The notes beneath the pieces are model-generated. The model was not told the DNA's origin, ran no database searches, and saw nothing but the letters and a program-made list of their open reading frames with translations. 29,605 nt of DNA from an uncultured Collinsella sp. (GTDB lineage: Bacteria > Actinomycetota > Coriobacteriia > Coriobacteriales > Coriobacteriaceae), in contig UQXC01000022.1 of the NCBI GenBank assembly GCA_900544995.1, forward strand, positions 1 through 29,605. Direction: 5' to 3'. This document shows positions 22,625 through 29,605 of the stretch, one piece after another. Each line of letters starts with the position of its first letter. The first letter of the stretch is position 1. The position numbers and the translations under genes are program-made.

Positions 22625-24625
22625 GTGTCCAGATCAACAAGGCAATGCTGCGTTTCGGCTAATAAGAACGATGGCTTTTTGCGTGTGGCGGCGGCGTCGC
22701 CGCAGATTCGCGTTGCCGATGTCGAGGGCAATGCCGAGGTTGCGTTGGCGGCTGTTCGCGAGGCTGCCGAGCGCGGCGTTCGTGCTCTGGTGCTGCCCGA
22801 GCTTAACTTGTGCGGCTATACCGCGGCCGATCTGTTCCATAACCGCACATTACTGCATGCCTGCGAGACCGCACTGGCACATATTCTCGATGAAACCCGC
22901 GAGTTGCCGATTGTCTTTACCATCGGCCTTCCCGTGGCGGTGGCCGAGAATATCTACAACTGCGCCGCCGTGTGCTGCGCGGGCGAGCTTTTGGGCCTTA
23001 CGGCCAAGAAGTATCTGCCCAACTATGGTGAGTTCTATGAGCGCCGTTGGTTTGCTCCGGCGCCTGCGGATCCCGTGTGGGTTGAATTTGCCGGTCAGGG
23101 TCTGGTTCCGCTGGGTTCGGGGCTTGTCTACCGTTGCTGTGATGAGGGCGTCGAGGACCTGGTGTTGGGCGTTGAGGTTTGCGAGGACCTGTGGGTGCCG
23201 GCGCCCCCTTCGACAGAGATGGCGCTTGCCGGTGCGACGGTGATTCTCAACCCGTCGGCCTCGGACGAGATTATCGGTAAGGCAGATTACCGCCGCAGCC
23301 TCATCTCCAATCAGAGTGCGCGCCTGTACTGCGCCTATGCCTATGCAGACGCGAGCGAGGGCGAGTCCACGACCGACATGGTCTTTGCGGGCGAGAACCT
23401 CGTCTACGAAAACGGCTCCAAGCTCGCCGCGACCAAGCTGCTTACCTGCGACATGGCCATCGCCGATGTTGACCTTGACCGTCTGGTTGCCGAGCGCCGT
23501 CGCTCGACGACGTGGACGCGCACGGACGATACACCGGAGGTCGCGACCGTTGAATTTTCGTTTGAGGGCGTGCTGACAGACGAACCTGTCCTGCGCGATG
23601 CGTTCGACATCGACCGTGTCTTCCCCCGCGCTCCCTTTGTGCCGGCCGACCATGGCGACCTGGCCGAGCGCTGCGAGACCATCCTCGACCTGCAGACCGC
23701 CGGCCTCAAGACCCGCCTTGCCCATACGGGCACCAAGGCGGCTGTCATCGGTCTTTCAGGCGGCCTGGACTCCACGCTGGCGCTGCTCGTGACAGTTCGC
23801 GCTTTCGATGCACTGGGGTTGCCGCGCACCGGTATCACAGCCGTGTCCATGCCCGGCTTTGGCACGACGCATCGCACCAAGTCGAATGCCGAGTCGCTCG
23901 CCCGCGACCTGGGTGTGAGTTTCCGCGAGGTTTCGATCCACGCGGCTGTGGAGCAGCACTTCAAGGACATTGAGCACGATCCGGCCGTGCAGGACGTGAC
24001 CTACGAGAACAGCCAGGCGCGCGAGCGTACGCAGATTCTGATGGACTTGGCCAACCAGGCCGGTGGCTTTGTCATTGGCACGGGCGACCTGTCGGAGCTG
24101 GCGCTCGGTTGGGCTACCTATAACGGCGACCACATGAGCATGTACGCCGTCAACGCGAGCGTGCCCAAGACACTCGTGCGTCACTTGGTGCGCTATGCCG
24201 CCGATGTCTTTGGCGGGCGCATTGCCGAGGTCTTGCTCGATATCCTCGATACGCCGGTGTCCCCCGAGCTTCTGCCGCCCACGGGCGACGGCGAGATTGC
24301 GCAGAAGACTGAGGATTTGGTGGGCCCGTACGAGCTGCACGACTACTTCCTCTACTACCTGCTGCGTTTTGGCTTTGAGCCGGGTAAGATCTACCGCATG
24401 GCGCTCAAGAGCTTCGAGGGCGTCTACGACGCCAAGACCGTCCACACGTGGCTACGTACGTTCTACCGTCGCTTCTTTGCCCAGCAGTTTAAGCGCAGCT
24501 GCCTGCCCGATGGTCCCAAGGTGGGCTCGGTGACGCTCAGCCCGCGCGGCGATTGGCGTATGCCTAGTGACGCCAGCTCGCGTCTGTGGCTTGCGCAGAT
24601 CGACATGCTCAATGCAATTGACTAA
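22625..24625 (+). CDS. nadE: Glutamine-dependent NAD(+) synthetase
   Basis: A 666-residue two-domain enzyme making NAD from nicotinate adenine dinucleotide, ATP and glutamine. The N-terminal nitrilase-type glutaminase (about 18-285) holds the triad E59 in LPELNLCGY, a lysine at 128/129 in AKKYLPNYGEFYERR and C186 in VEVCEDLWVP. The C-terminal ammonia-dependent synthetase starts near 345, with the ATP-binding loop GLSGGLDSTLAL (SGGLDS 378-383) and GTGDLSELALGW. The length matches the long NadE of actinobacteria and many Firmicutes. The GTG at 22625 follows AGAAGGGG with 6-nt spacing and gives the usual short N-terminus. It has its own terminator at 24694-24726. It is GC-rich like the core genes, unlike the AT-rich island before it. 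Confidence 0.94.
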   Translation: MSRSTRQCCVSANKNDGFLRVAAASPQIRVADVEGNAEVALAAVREAAERGVRALVLPELNLCGYTAADLFHNRTLLHACETALAHILDETRELPIVFTIGLPVAVAENIYNCAAVCCAGELLGLTAKKYLPNYGEFYERRWFAPAPADPVWVEFAGQGLVPLGSGLVYRCCDEGVEDLVLGVEVCEDLWVPAPPSTEMALAGATVILNPSASDEIIGKADYRRSLISNQSARLYCAYAYADASEGESTTDMVFAGENLVYENGSKLAATKLLTCDMAIADVDLDRLVAERRRSTTWTRTDDTPEVATVEFSFEGVLTDEPVLRDAFDIDRVFPRAPFVPADHGDLAERCETILDLQTAGLKTRLAHTGTKAAVIGLSGGLDSTLALLVTVRAFDALGLPRTGITAVSMPGFGTTHRTKSNAESLARDLGVSFREVSIHAAVEQHFKDIEHDPAVQDVTYENSQARERTQILMDLANQAGGFVIGTGDLSELALGWATYNGDHMSMYAVNASVPKTLVRHLVRYAADVFGGRIAEVLLDILDTPVSPELLPPTGDGEIAQKTEDLVGPYELHDYFLYYLLRFGFEPGKIYRMALKSFEGVYDAKTVHTWLRTFYRRFFAQQFKRSCLPDGPKVGSVTLSPRGDWRMPSDASSRLWLAQIDMLNAID

Positions 24626-24693
24626 GGTTGGCTAAATTGAACCAATACGGGGTTTGTAAGCGTTACACTTTTGCAATCTGATGGCCCGTATCG

Positions 24694-24726
24694 CGCGGCG
24701 CTCTTGTCGGAGCGCCGCGTTTTTTA
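24694..24726 (+). terminator. Terminator-like hairpin between nadE and the aminotransferase gene
   Basis: A perfect 10-bp stem, CGCGGCGCTC (24694-24703) with GAGCGCCGCG (24710-24719), a 6-nt loop and seven T's/TA. The ribosome binding site of the next gene lies immediately after it, leaving no room for a separate promoter. Confidence 0.85.
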
Positions 24727-24743
24727 TATCGAAAGGTGGCACC

Positions 24744-25907
24744 ATGCAGGCATCGCAGCGTCTCGACCGCTTTGGCGCGGAGGTCTTCGCCTCGCTCAAC
24801 AACAAACTTCTCGCGCTGAAGGCTCAGGGTAAGACCATTTACAACATGAGCGTGGGCACGCCCGACTTTAAGCCGTACGGCCACGTGGTCGAGGCACTTA
24901 CGCAAGCCGCCCAGGATCCCGAGATGTGGAAGTACGCCCTGCGCGACCTGCCCGAACTCAAGCAAGCCGTGTGCGATTACTATGAGCGCCGCTTTGGCGT
25001 TTCGGGCATTACGCCGTCCATGGTGCAGTCGTGCAACGGCACGCAGGAGGGCGTGGGCCATTTGGGCCTGGCCCTGCTCGATCCGGGTGACACCATTCTG
25101 GTTCCCGATCCGTGCTATCCGGTCTTTGAGGCGGGTGCCAAGATCGCCGATGCCAAGCTCGAGTACTATCCGCTGGTCGCCGAGCATAATTACCTGCCCT
25201 ATGTGGCGGGTATCGATCCCGAGGTTGCCGATCGTGCCAAATATATGATCGTGTCGCTGCCCGCGAACCCGGTCGGCTCGGTGGGCACGCCCGAGGTCTA
25301 CGAGGAGATCATCGCTTTCGCCCGCGAGCACGACCTGCTCATCGTCCATGACAACGCGTACTCCGACATCGTGTTCGACGGCGAGCCGGGCGGCAGCTTC
25401 TTGCAGTATCCCGGCGCGCTCGAGGTGGGCGTTGAGTTCTTCTCGCTCTCCAAGTCGTTTAACGTCACCGGTGCCCGCATCGGCTTTTTGGTCGGCCGCG
25501 AGGACGTGGTCTCTGCCTTTGCCAAGCTGCGCAGCCAGATCGACTTCGGTATGTTCTTTCCGATCCAGAAGGCCGCCATCGCGTGCCTGAACGGTCCGCG
25601 CGATGAGGTCGAGGCGCAGCGTCTGAAGTACCAGGAGCGCCGCGATGCCCTGTGCGACGGTCTTGAGGGTCTGGGCTGGGAGCGTCCCAACGCGCATGGC
25701 TCTATGTTTGTGTGGGCCAAGCTTCCCGGTGGTCGCACCGATTCCATGGCGTTTTGCGAGGAACTCATGGAGAAGGCCGGCGTTGTGGTGACGCCGGGCG
25801 CGAGCTTTGGCCCTTCGGGCGAGGGGCACGTGCGTATGGCGCTGGTCCTGTCGCCCGACCAGATCGCTTTGGCTGTCGAGGCCATTCGCGAGGCGGGCCT
25901 GTATTAG
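24744..25907 (+). CDS. Pyridoxal-phosphate aminotransferase class I/II
   Basis: A 387-residue PLP enzyme of fold type I (aspartate/LL-diaminopimelate aminotransferase group). MSVGTPDFKP is the conserved substrate-loop start and ALRDLPELKQAV the small-domain contact. PANPVG gives the PLP ring ligand N175. VHDNAYSDIV holds D203 and Y206, and SLSKSFNVTGARIGF holds the Schiff-base lysine K237. The C-terminal Arg that binds the substrate carboxylate is in HVRMAL. The ATG at 24744 follows GAAAGG; the track-length start at 24681 lies inside the hairpin. The exact amino-acid substrate (diaminopimelate, alanine or aspartate) is not decided by sequence. Confidence 0.88.
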   Translation: MQASQRLDRFGAEVFASLNNKLLALKAQGKTIYNMSVGTPDFKPYGHVVEALTQAAQDPEMWKYALRDLPELKQAVCDYYERRFGVSGITPSMVQSCNGTQEGVGHLGLALLDPGDTILVPDPCYPVFEAGAKIADAKLEYYPLVAEHNYLPYVAGIDPEVADRAKYMIVSLPANPVGSVGTPEVYEEIIAFAREHDLLIVHDNAYSDIVFDGEPGGSFLQYPGALEVGVEFFSLSKSFNVTGARIGFLVGREDVVSAFAKLRSQIDFGMFFPIQKAAIACLNGPRDEVEAQRLKYQERRDALCDGLEGLGWERPNAHGSMFVWAKLPGGRTDSMAFCEELMEKAGVVVTPGASFGPSGEGHVRMALVLSPDQIALAVEAIREAGLY

Positions 25908-26051
25908 AAAGTGGTCTCGGCTCGTCAATAGCTCGAAACCGATTTCGTGCAGTTATTTTACGAATCCTGCAAACAATTTCGGTAAACGGTCGATTTTTGG
26001 CTGCGAATAGGAGCATAATCAAAGTCCCGATTGGATGTATTGGGATTACGG

Positions 26052-26086
26052 CAAGCCGCTCGGGTCGTTCCCGGGCGGCTTGTTTG
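26052..26086 (+). terminator. Hairpin with U-run upstream of ldh
   Basis: CAAGCCGCTCGGG (26052-26064) pairs with CCCGGGCGGCTTG (26070-26082) with one G-U and a 5-nt loop, then TTTG. It ends the aminotransferase gene, but the ldh ribosome binding site starts right after it. A -10-like CATAAT at 26014-26019 lies upstream. Confidence 0.75.
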
Positions 26087-26108
26087 TGGAGTGAGATGGG
26101 AGTTTCTA

Positions 26109-27059
26109 ATGGTTAACGAGAAGAAGGTCGCTATTGTCGGCTGCGGTTTCGTCGGTTCGTCTTCGGCGTTCGCGCTGATGCAGAGCGGTCTGTTCTCCGA
26201 AATGGTCCTCATCGACGTGGACAAGAACCGCGCCGAGGGTGAGGCCCTGGATATCGCGCACGGCATGACGTTTGCCGAGCCGATGAAGATCTACGCCGGC
26301 GATTATTCCGATGTCGCCGACGCCGCCATGATCGTCGTCACCGCCGGCGCTGCCCAGAAGCCCGGTGAGACCCGCCTGGACCTGGTCAACAAGAACGTCA
26401 ACATCTTTAAGTCCATTATCCCCGAGATTAAGAAGTCTGGCTTTGACGGCATTCTGCTCATCGTCTCCAACCCGGTCGATGTTCTGACTTATGCCGCCAT
26501 CAAGATGTCCGGCTTGCCCGAGGGCCATGTCATCGGCTCCGGCACCGTACTCGACACCGGCCGTCTGCAGCAGATGCTTGGTGCCCACGTCGAGGTTGAC
26601 CCGCGCGATGTCCAGGCCTATGTCATGGGTGAGCACGGCGACTCCGAGTTTGTCGCTTGGTCCAGCGCTCAGGTTGCCGGCGTGCCGCTGAACACCTTCT
26701 GCGAGCTTCACGGCCACCTGGAGCACGAGGCCGCCGAGAAGCGTATCGCCGAGGACGTCAAGAACTCCGCCTACACCATCATCGAGAAGAAGCACGCCAC
26801 CTACTACGGTGTCGCCATGGCCGTCAAGCGCATCTGCACCGCCGTCATGCGCGATGAGCAGACCGTTCTGCCTGTCTCCTCGCTCATGGTTGGCGAGTAC
26901 GGCCTGTCCGATCTGGCCATCTCCATGCCGACAGTCGTTGGCCGCGACGGTGTCGTCTGCCGCGTTCCCGTGCCGCTGAACGATGACGAGCAGCATGAGC
27001 TCACCGCCTCTGCAAAGGCCCTCAAGGACATCATCGACAGCGTCGACTTCTCCTGCTAA
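26109..27059 (+). CDS. ldh: L-lactate dehydrogenase
   Basis: A 316-residue NAD-dependent 2-hydroxyacid dehydrogenase of the LDH/MDH family that reduces pyruvate to L-lactate and regenerates NAD+. The NAD-binding loop is VAIVGCGFVGSSSA (GCGFVGSS 11-18). The mobile-loop specificity residue is Q83 in AQKPGETR (LDH-type Gln, where MDH has Arg), with R89 after it. D149/R152 are in VLDTGRLQ and catalytic H176 is in GEHGDSE. TYYG carries the LDH threonine. The ATG at 26109 follows ATGGGAG at good spacing; the longer start at 26031 spans the hairpin and is rejected. It is a core fermentation gene, monocistronic by its flanking hairpins. Confidence 0.93.
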   Translation: MVNEKKVAIVGCGFVGSSSAFALMQSGLFSEMVLIDVDKNRAEGEALDIAHGMTFAEPMKIYAGDYSDVADAAMIVVTAGAAQKPGETRLDLVNKNVNIFKSIIPEIKKSGFDGILLIVSNPVDVLTYAAIKMSGLPEGHVIGSGTVLDTGRLQQMLGAHVEVDPRDVQAYVMGEHGDSEFVAWSSAQVAGVPLNTFCELHGHLEHEAAEKRIAEDVKNSAYTIIEKKHATYYGVAMAVKRICTAVMRDEQTVLPVSSLMVGEYGLSDLAISMPTVVGRDGVVCRVPVPLNDDEQHELTASAKALKDIIDSVDFSC

Positions 27060-27093
27060 ATCAAGCTCGCTAGAGCGAAAAGCTACAATGAAG

Positions 27094-27126
27094 GCGTCCG
27101 AGTCCACGCGGCCCGGGCGCTTTTTT
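27094..27126 (+). terminator. Terminator of ldh
   Basis: GCGTCCG (27094-27100) pairs with CGGGCGC (27114-27120) around a 13-nt loop, then TTTTTT. A -10-like TACAAT at 27084-27089 precedes it directly. The palindromic repeat begins in the T-run. Confidence 0.7.
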
Positions 27127-27156
27127 GGTGCAAAGTAACCTGACCCCAATGCACCA
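27126..27156 (+). repeat. 31-bp palindromic repeat, copy 1
   Basis: TGGTGCA (27126-27132) and TGCACCA (27150-27156) form a 7-bp inverted repeat around AAAGTAACCTGACCCCAA. A diverged copy lies at 28339-28370, on the other side of the DUF2974 gene. Confidence 0.7.
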
Positions 27157-27173
27157 TAGTTGATGGGAGGGCC

Positions 27174-28334
27174 ATGTCGGATTCGCCTAATTTTTTAACC
27201 TATGCCCAGACGGCGTTTGACCCGTTTGAGGAGCGGCCGTTCTGCGCGGTGGATAGCCTGGTCTTTGCGTGGTTGTCCTATTTGCGTTTGCCGGGTGATA
27301 TGGCGGAGCTGACGAACTGGCAGGGCCTAGACGTACGCGAGCTGCTGCGTGCCGAGTGCTACCGGGACATGGTTGGCGACTTGTGGAACCCAGAGGGGAG
27401 CAGGGCCTTGTTGGAGGCCGTGGCAGCAAGCCCTCGCTACCGTGGCGCGCGCGTTTGCGGCTATCGTGCCGTGAGCGATGTGATGGCGACAGAGCAGTTT
27501 GCAGCCATGGCGTTCCGGTTTCCGGCGGGGTTTAGTTATCTTTCCTTCCGAGGGACCGACAGCACGATTGTGGGCTGGAAAGAGGACTTTAACATGGCGT
27601 TCCGGTGTCCTGTGCCGGCCCAGGAATCCGCGGCGCGTTATGTGGACGAGGCGGCGGGTGCGATTGACGGGCCGCTTTTGTGTGGAGGTCATTCCAAGGG
27701 CGGAAACCTTGCGGTGTACGGTGCGGCGATGTGTTCCGATGTCGCCCGCGGGCGAATCGAACGTGCGTATTCCCATGATGGTCCGGGCTTCGTCGAGGAG
27801 TTTCTGAGCGGCAGCGCCTTTGTCGATCTTTCCGGTCGAATCGATAAGACGCTACCTCGGTCGTCGATCTTTGGCATGATGTTCGAGACACAGGAGGACT
27901 ATGCTATCGTTGAGAGCACCGAGTTCAGCCTACTGCAGCACAATCCCTTTAGCTGGGTGGTTGATGGTTACGACTTCGTGTACTGTGAGCATCTGTCCGC
28001 CGGTGCTCGATACGTTGATGGCTCCATTCGCGAGATGCTGCTTGCAGTGTCACCTAGCGAGCGCGAGCGTTTTGTAGATGCGTTGTTCTCCGTGTTTGAG
28101 GCTACGGGTGCTGAGCGGTTTGCAGATATCGCTGGGAATCTGCGCGAGAGCCTGCCCGTGATGCTCCAAGCTGCGCAAGGCTTTGACAAGGATACACGCC
28201 GCTTTGTCTCGCAGACCATCGTGGCAATCCTTAAATGCGCACTGCTGCCCAAACGTCCCCAGATCGACATGCCCGCTGCCGGCAAGAGTTTGGCAGAACA
28301 GCTCGAGGCTTGGCAGTCCGAGCTCCTGCGCTAA
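27174..28334 (+). CDS. DUF2974 alpha/beta-hydrolase-like protein
   Basis: A 386-residue protein of the DUF2974 (Mbeg1-like, lipase-fold) family. SYLSFRGTDSTIVGWKEDFN is the oxyanion-hole region, and CGGHSKGGNLAVYGA is the nucleophile elbow GHSKGGN with the expected Ser. The following acid and His are probably in SHDGPGF and later (HLSAG); these are less sure. There is no signal peptide, so it is likely cytoplasmic. The start ATG follows GGGAGGG at 5-nt spacing. It stands alone between two copies of the palindromic repeat. The substrate is unknown; the family is common in gut Actinobacteria and Firmicutes. Confidence 0.85.
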   Translation: MSDSPNFLTYAQTAFDPFEERPFCAVDSLVFAWLSYLRLPGDMAELTNWQGLDVRELLRAECYRDMVGDLWNPEGSRALLEAVAASPRYRGARVCGYRAVSDVMATEQFAAMAFRFPAGFSYLSFRGTDSTIVGWKEDFNMAFRCPVPAQESAARYVDEAAGAIDGPLLCGGHSKGGNLAVYGAAMCSDVARGRIERAYSHDGPGFVEEFLSGSAFVDLSGRIDKTLPRSSIFGMMFETQEDYAIVESTEFSLLQHNPFSWVVDGYDFVYCEHLSAGARYVDGSIREMLLAVSPSERERFVDALFSVFEATGAERFADIAGNLRESLPVMLQAAQGFDKDTRRFVSQTIVAILKCALLPKRPQIDMPAAGKSLAEQLEAWQSELLR

Positions 28335-28338
28335 CCAT

Positions 28339-28370
28339 TGGTGCAAAGCAACCTGGTTCCAAATGCAGCA
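28339..28370 (+). repeat. Palindromic repeat, diverged copy 2
   Basis: The sequence from 28339 matches copy 1 over TGGTGCAAAGYAACCTG, then NNCC, then AATGCANCA, with about three-quarters of positions the same and one inserted base. The right arm is damaged (TGCAGCA). It lies 4 nt after the DUF2974 stop. Confidence 0.6.
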
Positions 28371-28446
28371 ATCTTCGATACGCTTGGGGCAGGCTCGACC
28401 GCTATACTGGTTCGTGCTCAATTCGATCTAGAACGGAATGCCGTAT

Positions 28447-29451
28447 ATGAAAATCAATCACGCGATTCTGCATATCCTGGACTTTGACTCTGCCGTCAAC
28501 GTCATGAGCCAGCGCGAGCTCGATATCGAAAGCCGTACCGTGCGCAATTTCGTAACCACGCATCTGCGCCGCGCACGCACGTCGGCCGACAATAAACGCG
28601 CCACGTTTGCCGAGAACTCTGCGTTTGGCGGCGAGCTCAAGGGCTATTTCTTTGGCGAGCGCGAGTTTGTGGACCTGTCGCAGCAGATTGCGGAGTTTAT
28701 CTCCTCCGAGCTCACCAAGGCTGAGAAAGCCGAGTCCACCGATGTGCTCGTGGCTGATTTTGACGACGATGAGGATGCCCGCTGGTTTGCCGTGATGCTG
28801 CTGGGCTCCAAGCAGGCTTTTATGCACGAGGTGGGCCGCGAGGAGGGGGAGGTTCGCAACGACATCGCGCGCCACTACGCTATTCTGCCAAGCCCCTCGC
28901 AAAAGGTGCCAAGCTATGCCATCGTGCGCGCGAGCACCATGGAGATCGGTTACGTGGACAAGAAGCGCAAGATTGCCGGCGAGGACCGTATGCTTATCCC
29001 CGACGGCCTGCTGCAGTGCGACACGGGCGTATCGGGCAAGGAAGTCATCGACACCGTGACGCGTGTGGTCGAGGAAGTCGCCGAGGAGCACGGTGCCAAT
29101 ACGGCCGTAGCGCTCGCCAAGGTTAAGGCTGCTGTGGCCGAGAAGGTTGAGGATGACGAGGAGCTGCCGCCTTGGGATATCGTCGATGAGGTCTTTGAGG
29201 ACGAGCCGGTCATCAAGGAAAGCGTGCGCGCGGCACTGACCGAGGAAAAGGTTCCTGAGCGCGTTCCCGTGGAGCGCAAGCAGGTCGAGCGCGTGGCCGT
29301 GCGCAATCATAAGATTCGTACCGATACGGGCATCGAGATCAGCTTCCCGGCCGAGATGGGTTCGAACTCCGAGTACATCGAGTTCGTCAACGAGCCCAAC
29401 GGCCTCATCTCCATCGAGCTCAAAAATATCGGCAGCATCGAGAATCGATAA
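28447..29451 (+). CDS. Nucleoid-associated protein, NdpA/YejK (37-kD) family
   Basis: A 334-residue protein matching the NdpA/YejK nucleoid-associated family (PF04245). The conserved N-terminus INHAILHILDFDS is present, as is MLLGSKQAFMHEV. The family's C-terminal sheet is seen in GIEISFPAEMGSNSEYIEF and LISIELKNIGSIE. Members coat DNA, and their role is poorly known. The ATG at 28447 has ACGGA 9 nt upstream; the ATG at 28438 (three residues longer) is also possible. A TATACT -10-like box at 28403-28408 precedes the gene, and a terminator follows at 29478-29512. The stretch around 210-255 is Glu/Lys/Ala-rich and acidic. It looks like a monocistronic housekeeping gene. Confidence 0.85.
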   Translation: MKINHAILHILDFDSAVNVMSQRELDIESRTVRNFVTTHLRRARTSADNKRATFAENSAFGGELKGYFFGEREFVDLSQQIAEFISSELTKAEKAESTDVLVADFDDDEDARWFAVMLLGSKQAFMHEVGREEGEVRNDIARHYAILPSPSQKVPSYAIVRASTMEIGYVDKKRKIAGEDRMLIPDGLLQCDTGVSGKEVIDTVTRVVEEVAEEHGANTAVALAKVKAAVAEKVEDDEELPPWDIVDEVFEDEPVIKESVRAALTEEKVPERVPVERKQVERVAVRNHKIRTDTGIEISFPAEMGSNSEYIEFVNEPNGLISIELKNIGSIENR

Positions 29452-29477
29452 GCTGCGCTTGGACGTTGCAGAAAAAC

Positions 29478-29512
29478 AAAGGCCGAAGCCCTTCGGGACT
29501 TCGGCCTTTTTT
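29478..29512. terminator. Bidirectional terminator after the nucleoid-protein gene
   Basis: A perfect 11-bp stem, AAAGGCCGAAG (29478-29488) with CTTCGGCCTTT (29499-29509), a 10-nt loop and a T-run on the plus side; the minus side also ends in T's. The last 93 bases of the window hold no gene I can support. Confidence 0.9.
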
Positions 29513-29605
29513 GTTTTCGGCTTGGTTGCTGACATTGCGCCGCAGGTTGGGCATACGTCAGACACTATGACCCAATCCAGGGGCACGGAAACGACAGGAG
29601 CCCCC

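Noticed and set aside
28402..29586. Minus-strand ORF with a CPTCGA motif entering from the right edge
   Set aside because: It runs antisense through the terminator and the nucleoid-protein gene. The Cys pair is only suggestive, and its true 5' part lies outside the window.

Overview
The window is chromosomal DNA that fits a human-gut actinobacterium of the class Coriobacteriia, most probably Collinsella or a close relative. The reasons are high-GC coding regions with many antisense open frames, AGGAGG-type ribosome binding sites, and the mix of NAD-dependent L-lactate dehydrogenase, glutamine-dependent NAD synthetase, an SdpR/SdpI pair and a fructoselysine (frl) operon. The taxon is an inference; no rRNA or other marker gene is present.

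Layout. 1-1870: a decayed deoxyribose-phosphate aldolase tail, then two HAD phosphatases. 2019-8799: an Amadori-product (fructoselysine) utilisation locus made of a GntR/UTRA regulator, a YfcC/DcuC-type permease, a YtcJ-like amidohydrolase, FrlC-type epimerase, FrlB-type SIS deglycase and FrlD-type PfkB kinase. A good promoter and a near-perfect 23-bp palindrome lie in front of the permease. 8838-9076: a 239-bp element bounded by perfect 35-bp inverted repeats, between convergent genes. 9078-10672 (minus strand): tatD and tcdA. 10761-10890: a candidate small RNA or leader with its own promoter and terminator. 10973-11948: sdpR-sdpI. 12134-13813: the ABC-F translation factor ettA.

14094-15591 is an AT-richer pair: a Tat-exported protein with a papain/C39-like Cys-His-Asp pattern, overlapped by a small lipoprotein. 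15646-18047 (minus strand) holds a multidomain protein with a long acidic linker and a membrane protein with a Ser/Thr-rich tail. 18223-22436 is an AT-rich island: a small unknown protein, a DUF2087 protein, an MFS exporter, a B12-type radical SAM enzyme split into two frames, and an untracked 36-codon peptide gene with a strong ribosome binding site, followed by a strong terminator. This looks like an undescribed RiPP (modified peptide) cassette and is the most interesting part of the window.

22625-29451 returns to core genes: nadE, a class I/II aminotransferase, ldh, a DUF2974 alpha/beta-hydrolase and an NdpA/YejK-type nucleoid-associated protein. The DUF2974 gene sits between two copies of a short palindromic repeat. 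Across the window, several terminator-like hairpins with U-runs lie between a -10-like box and the next ribosome binding site with no room for another promoter, which suggests attenuated leaders or regulated read-through.
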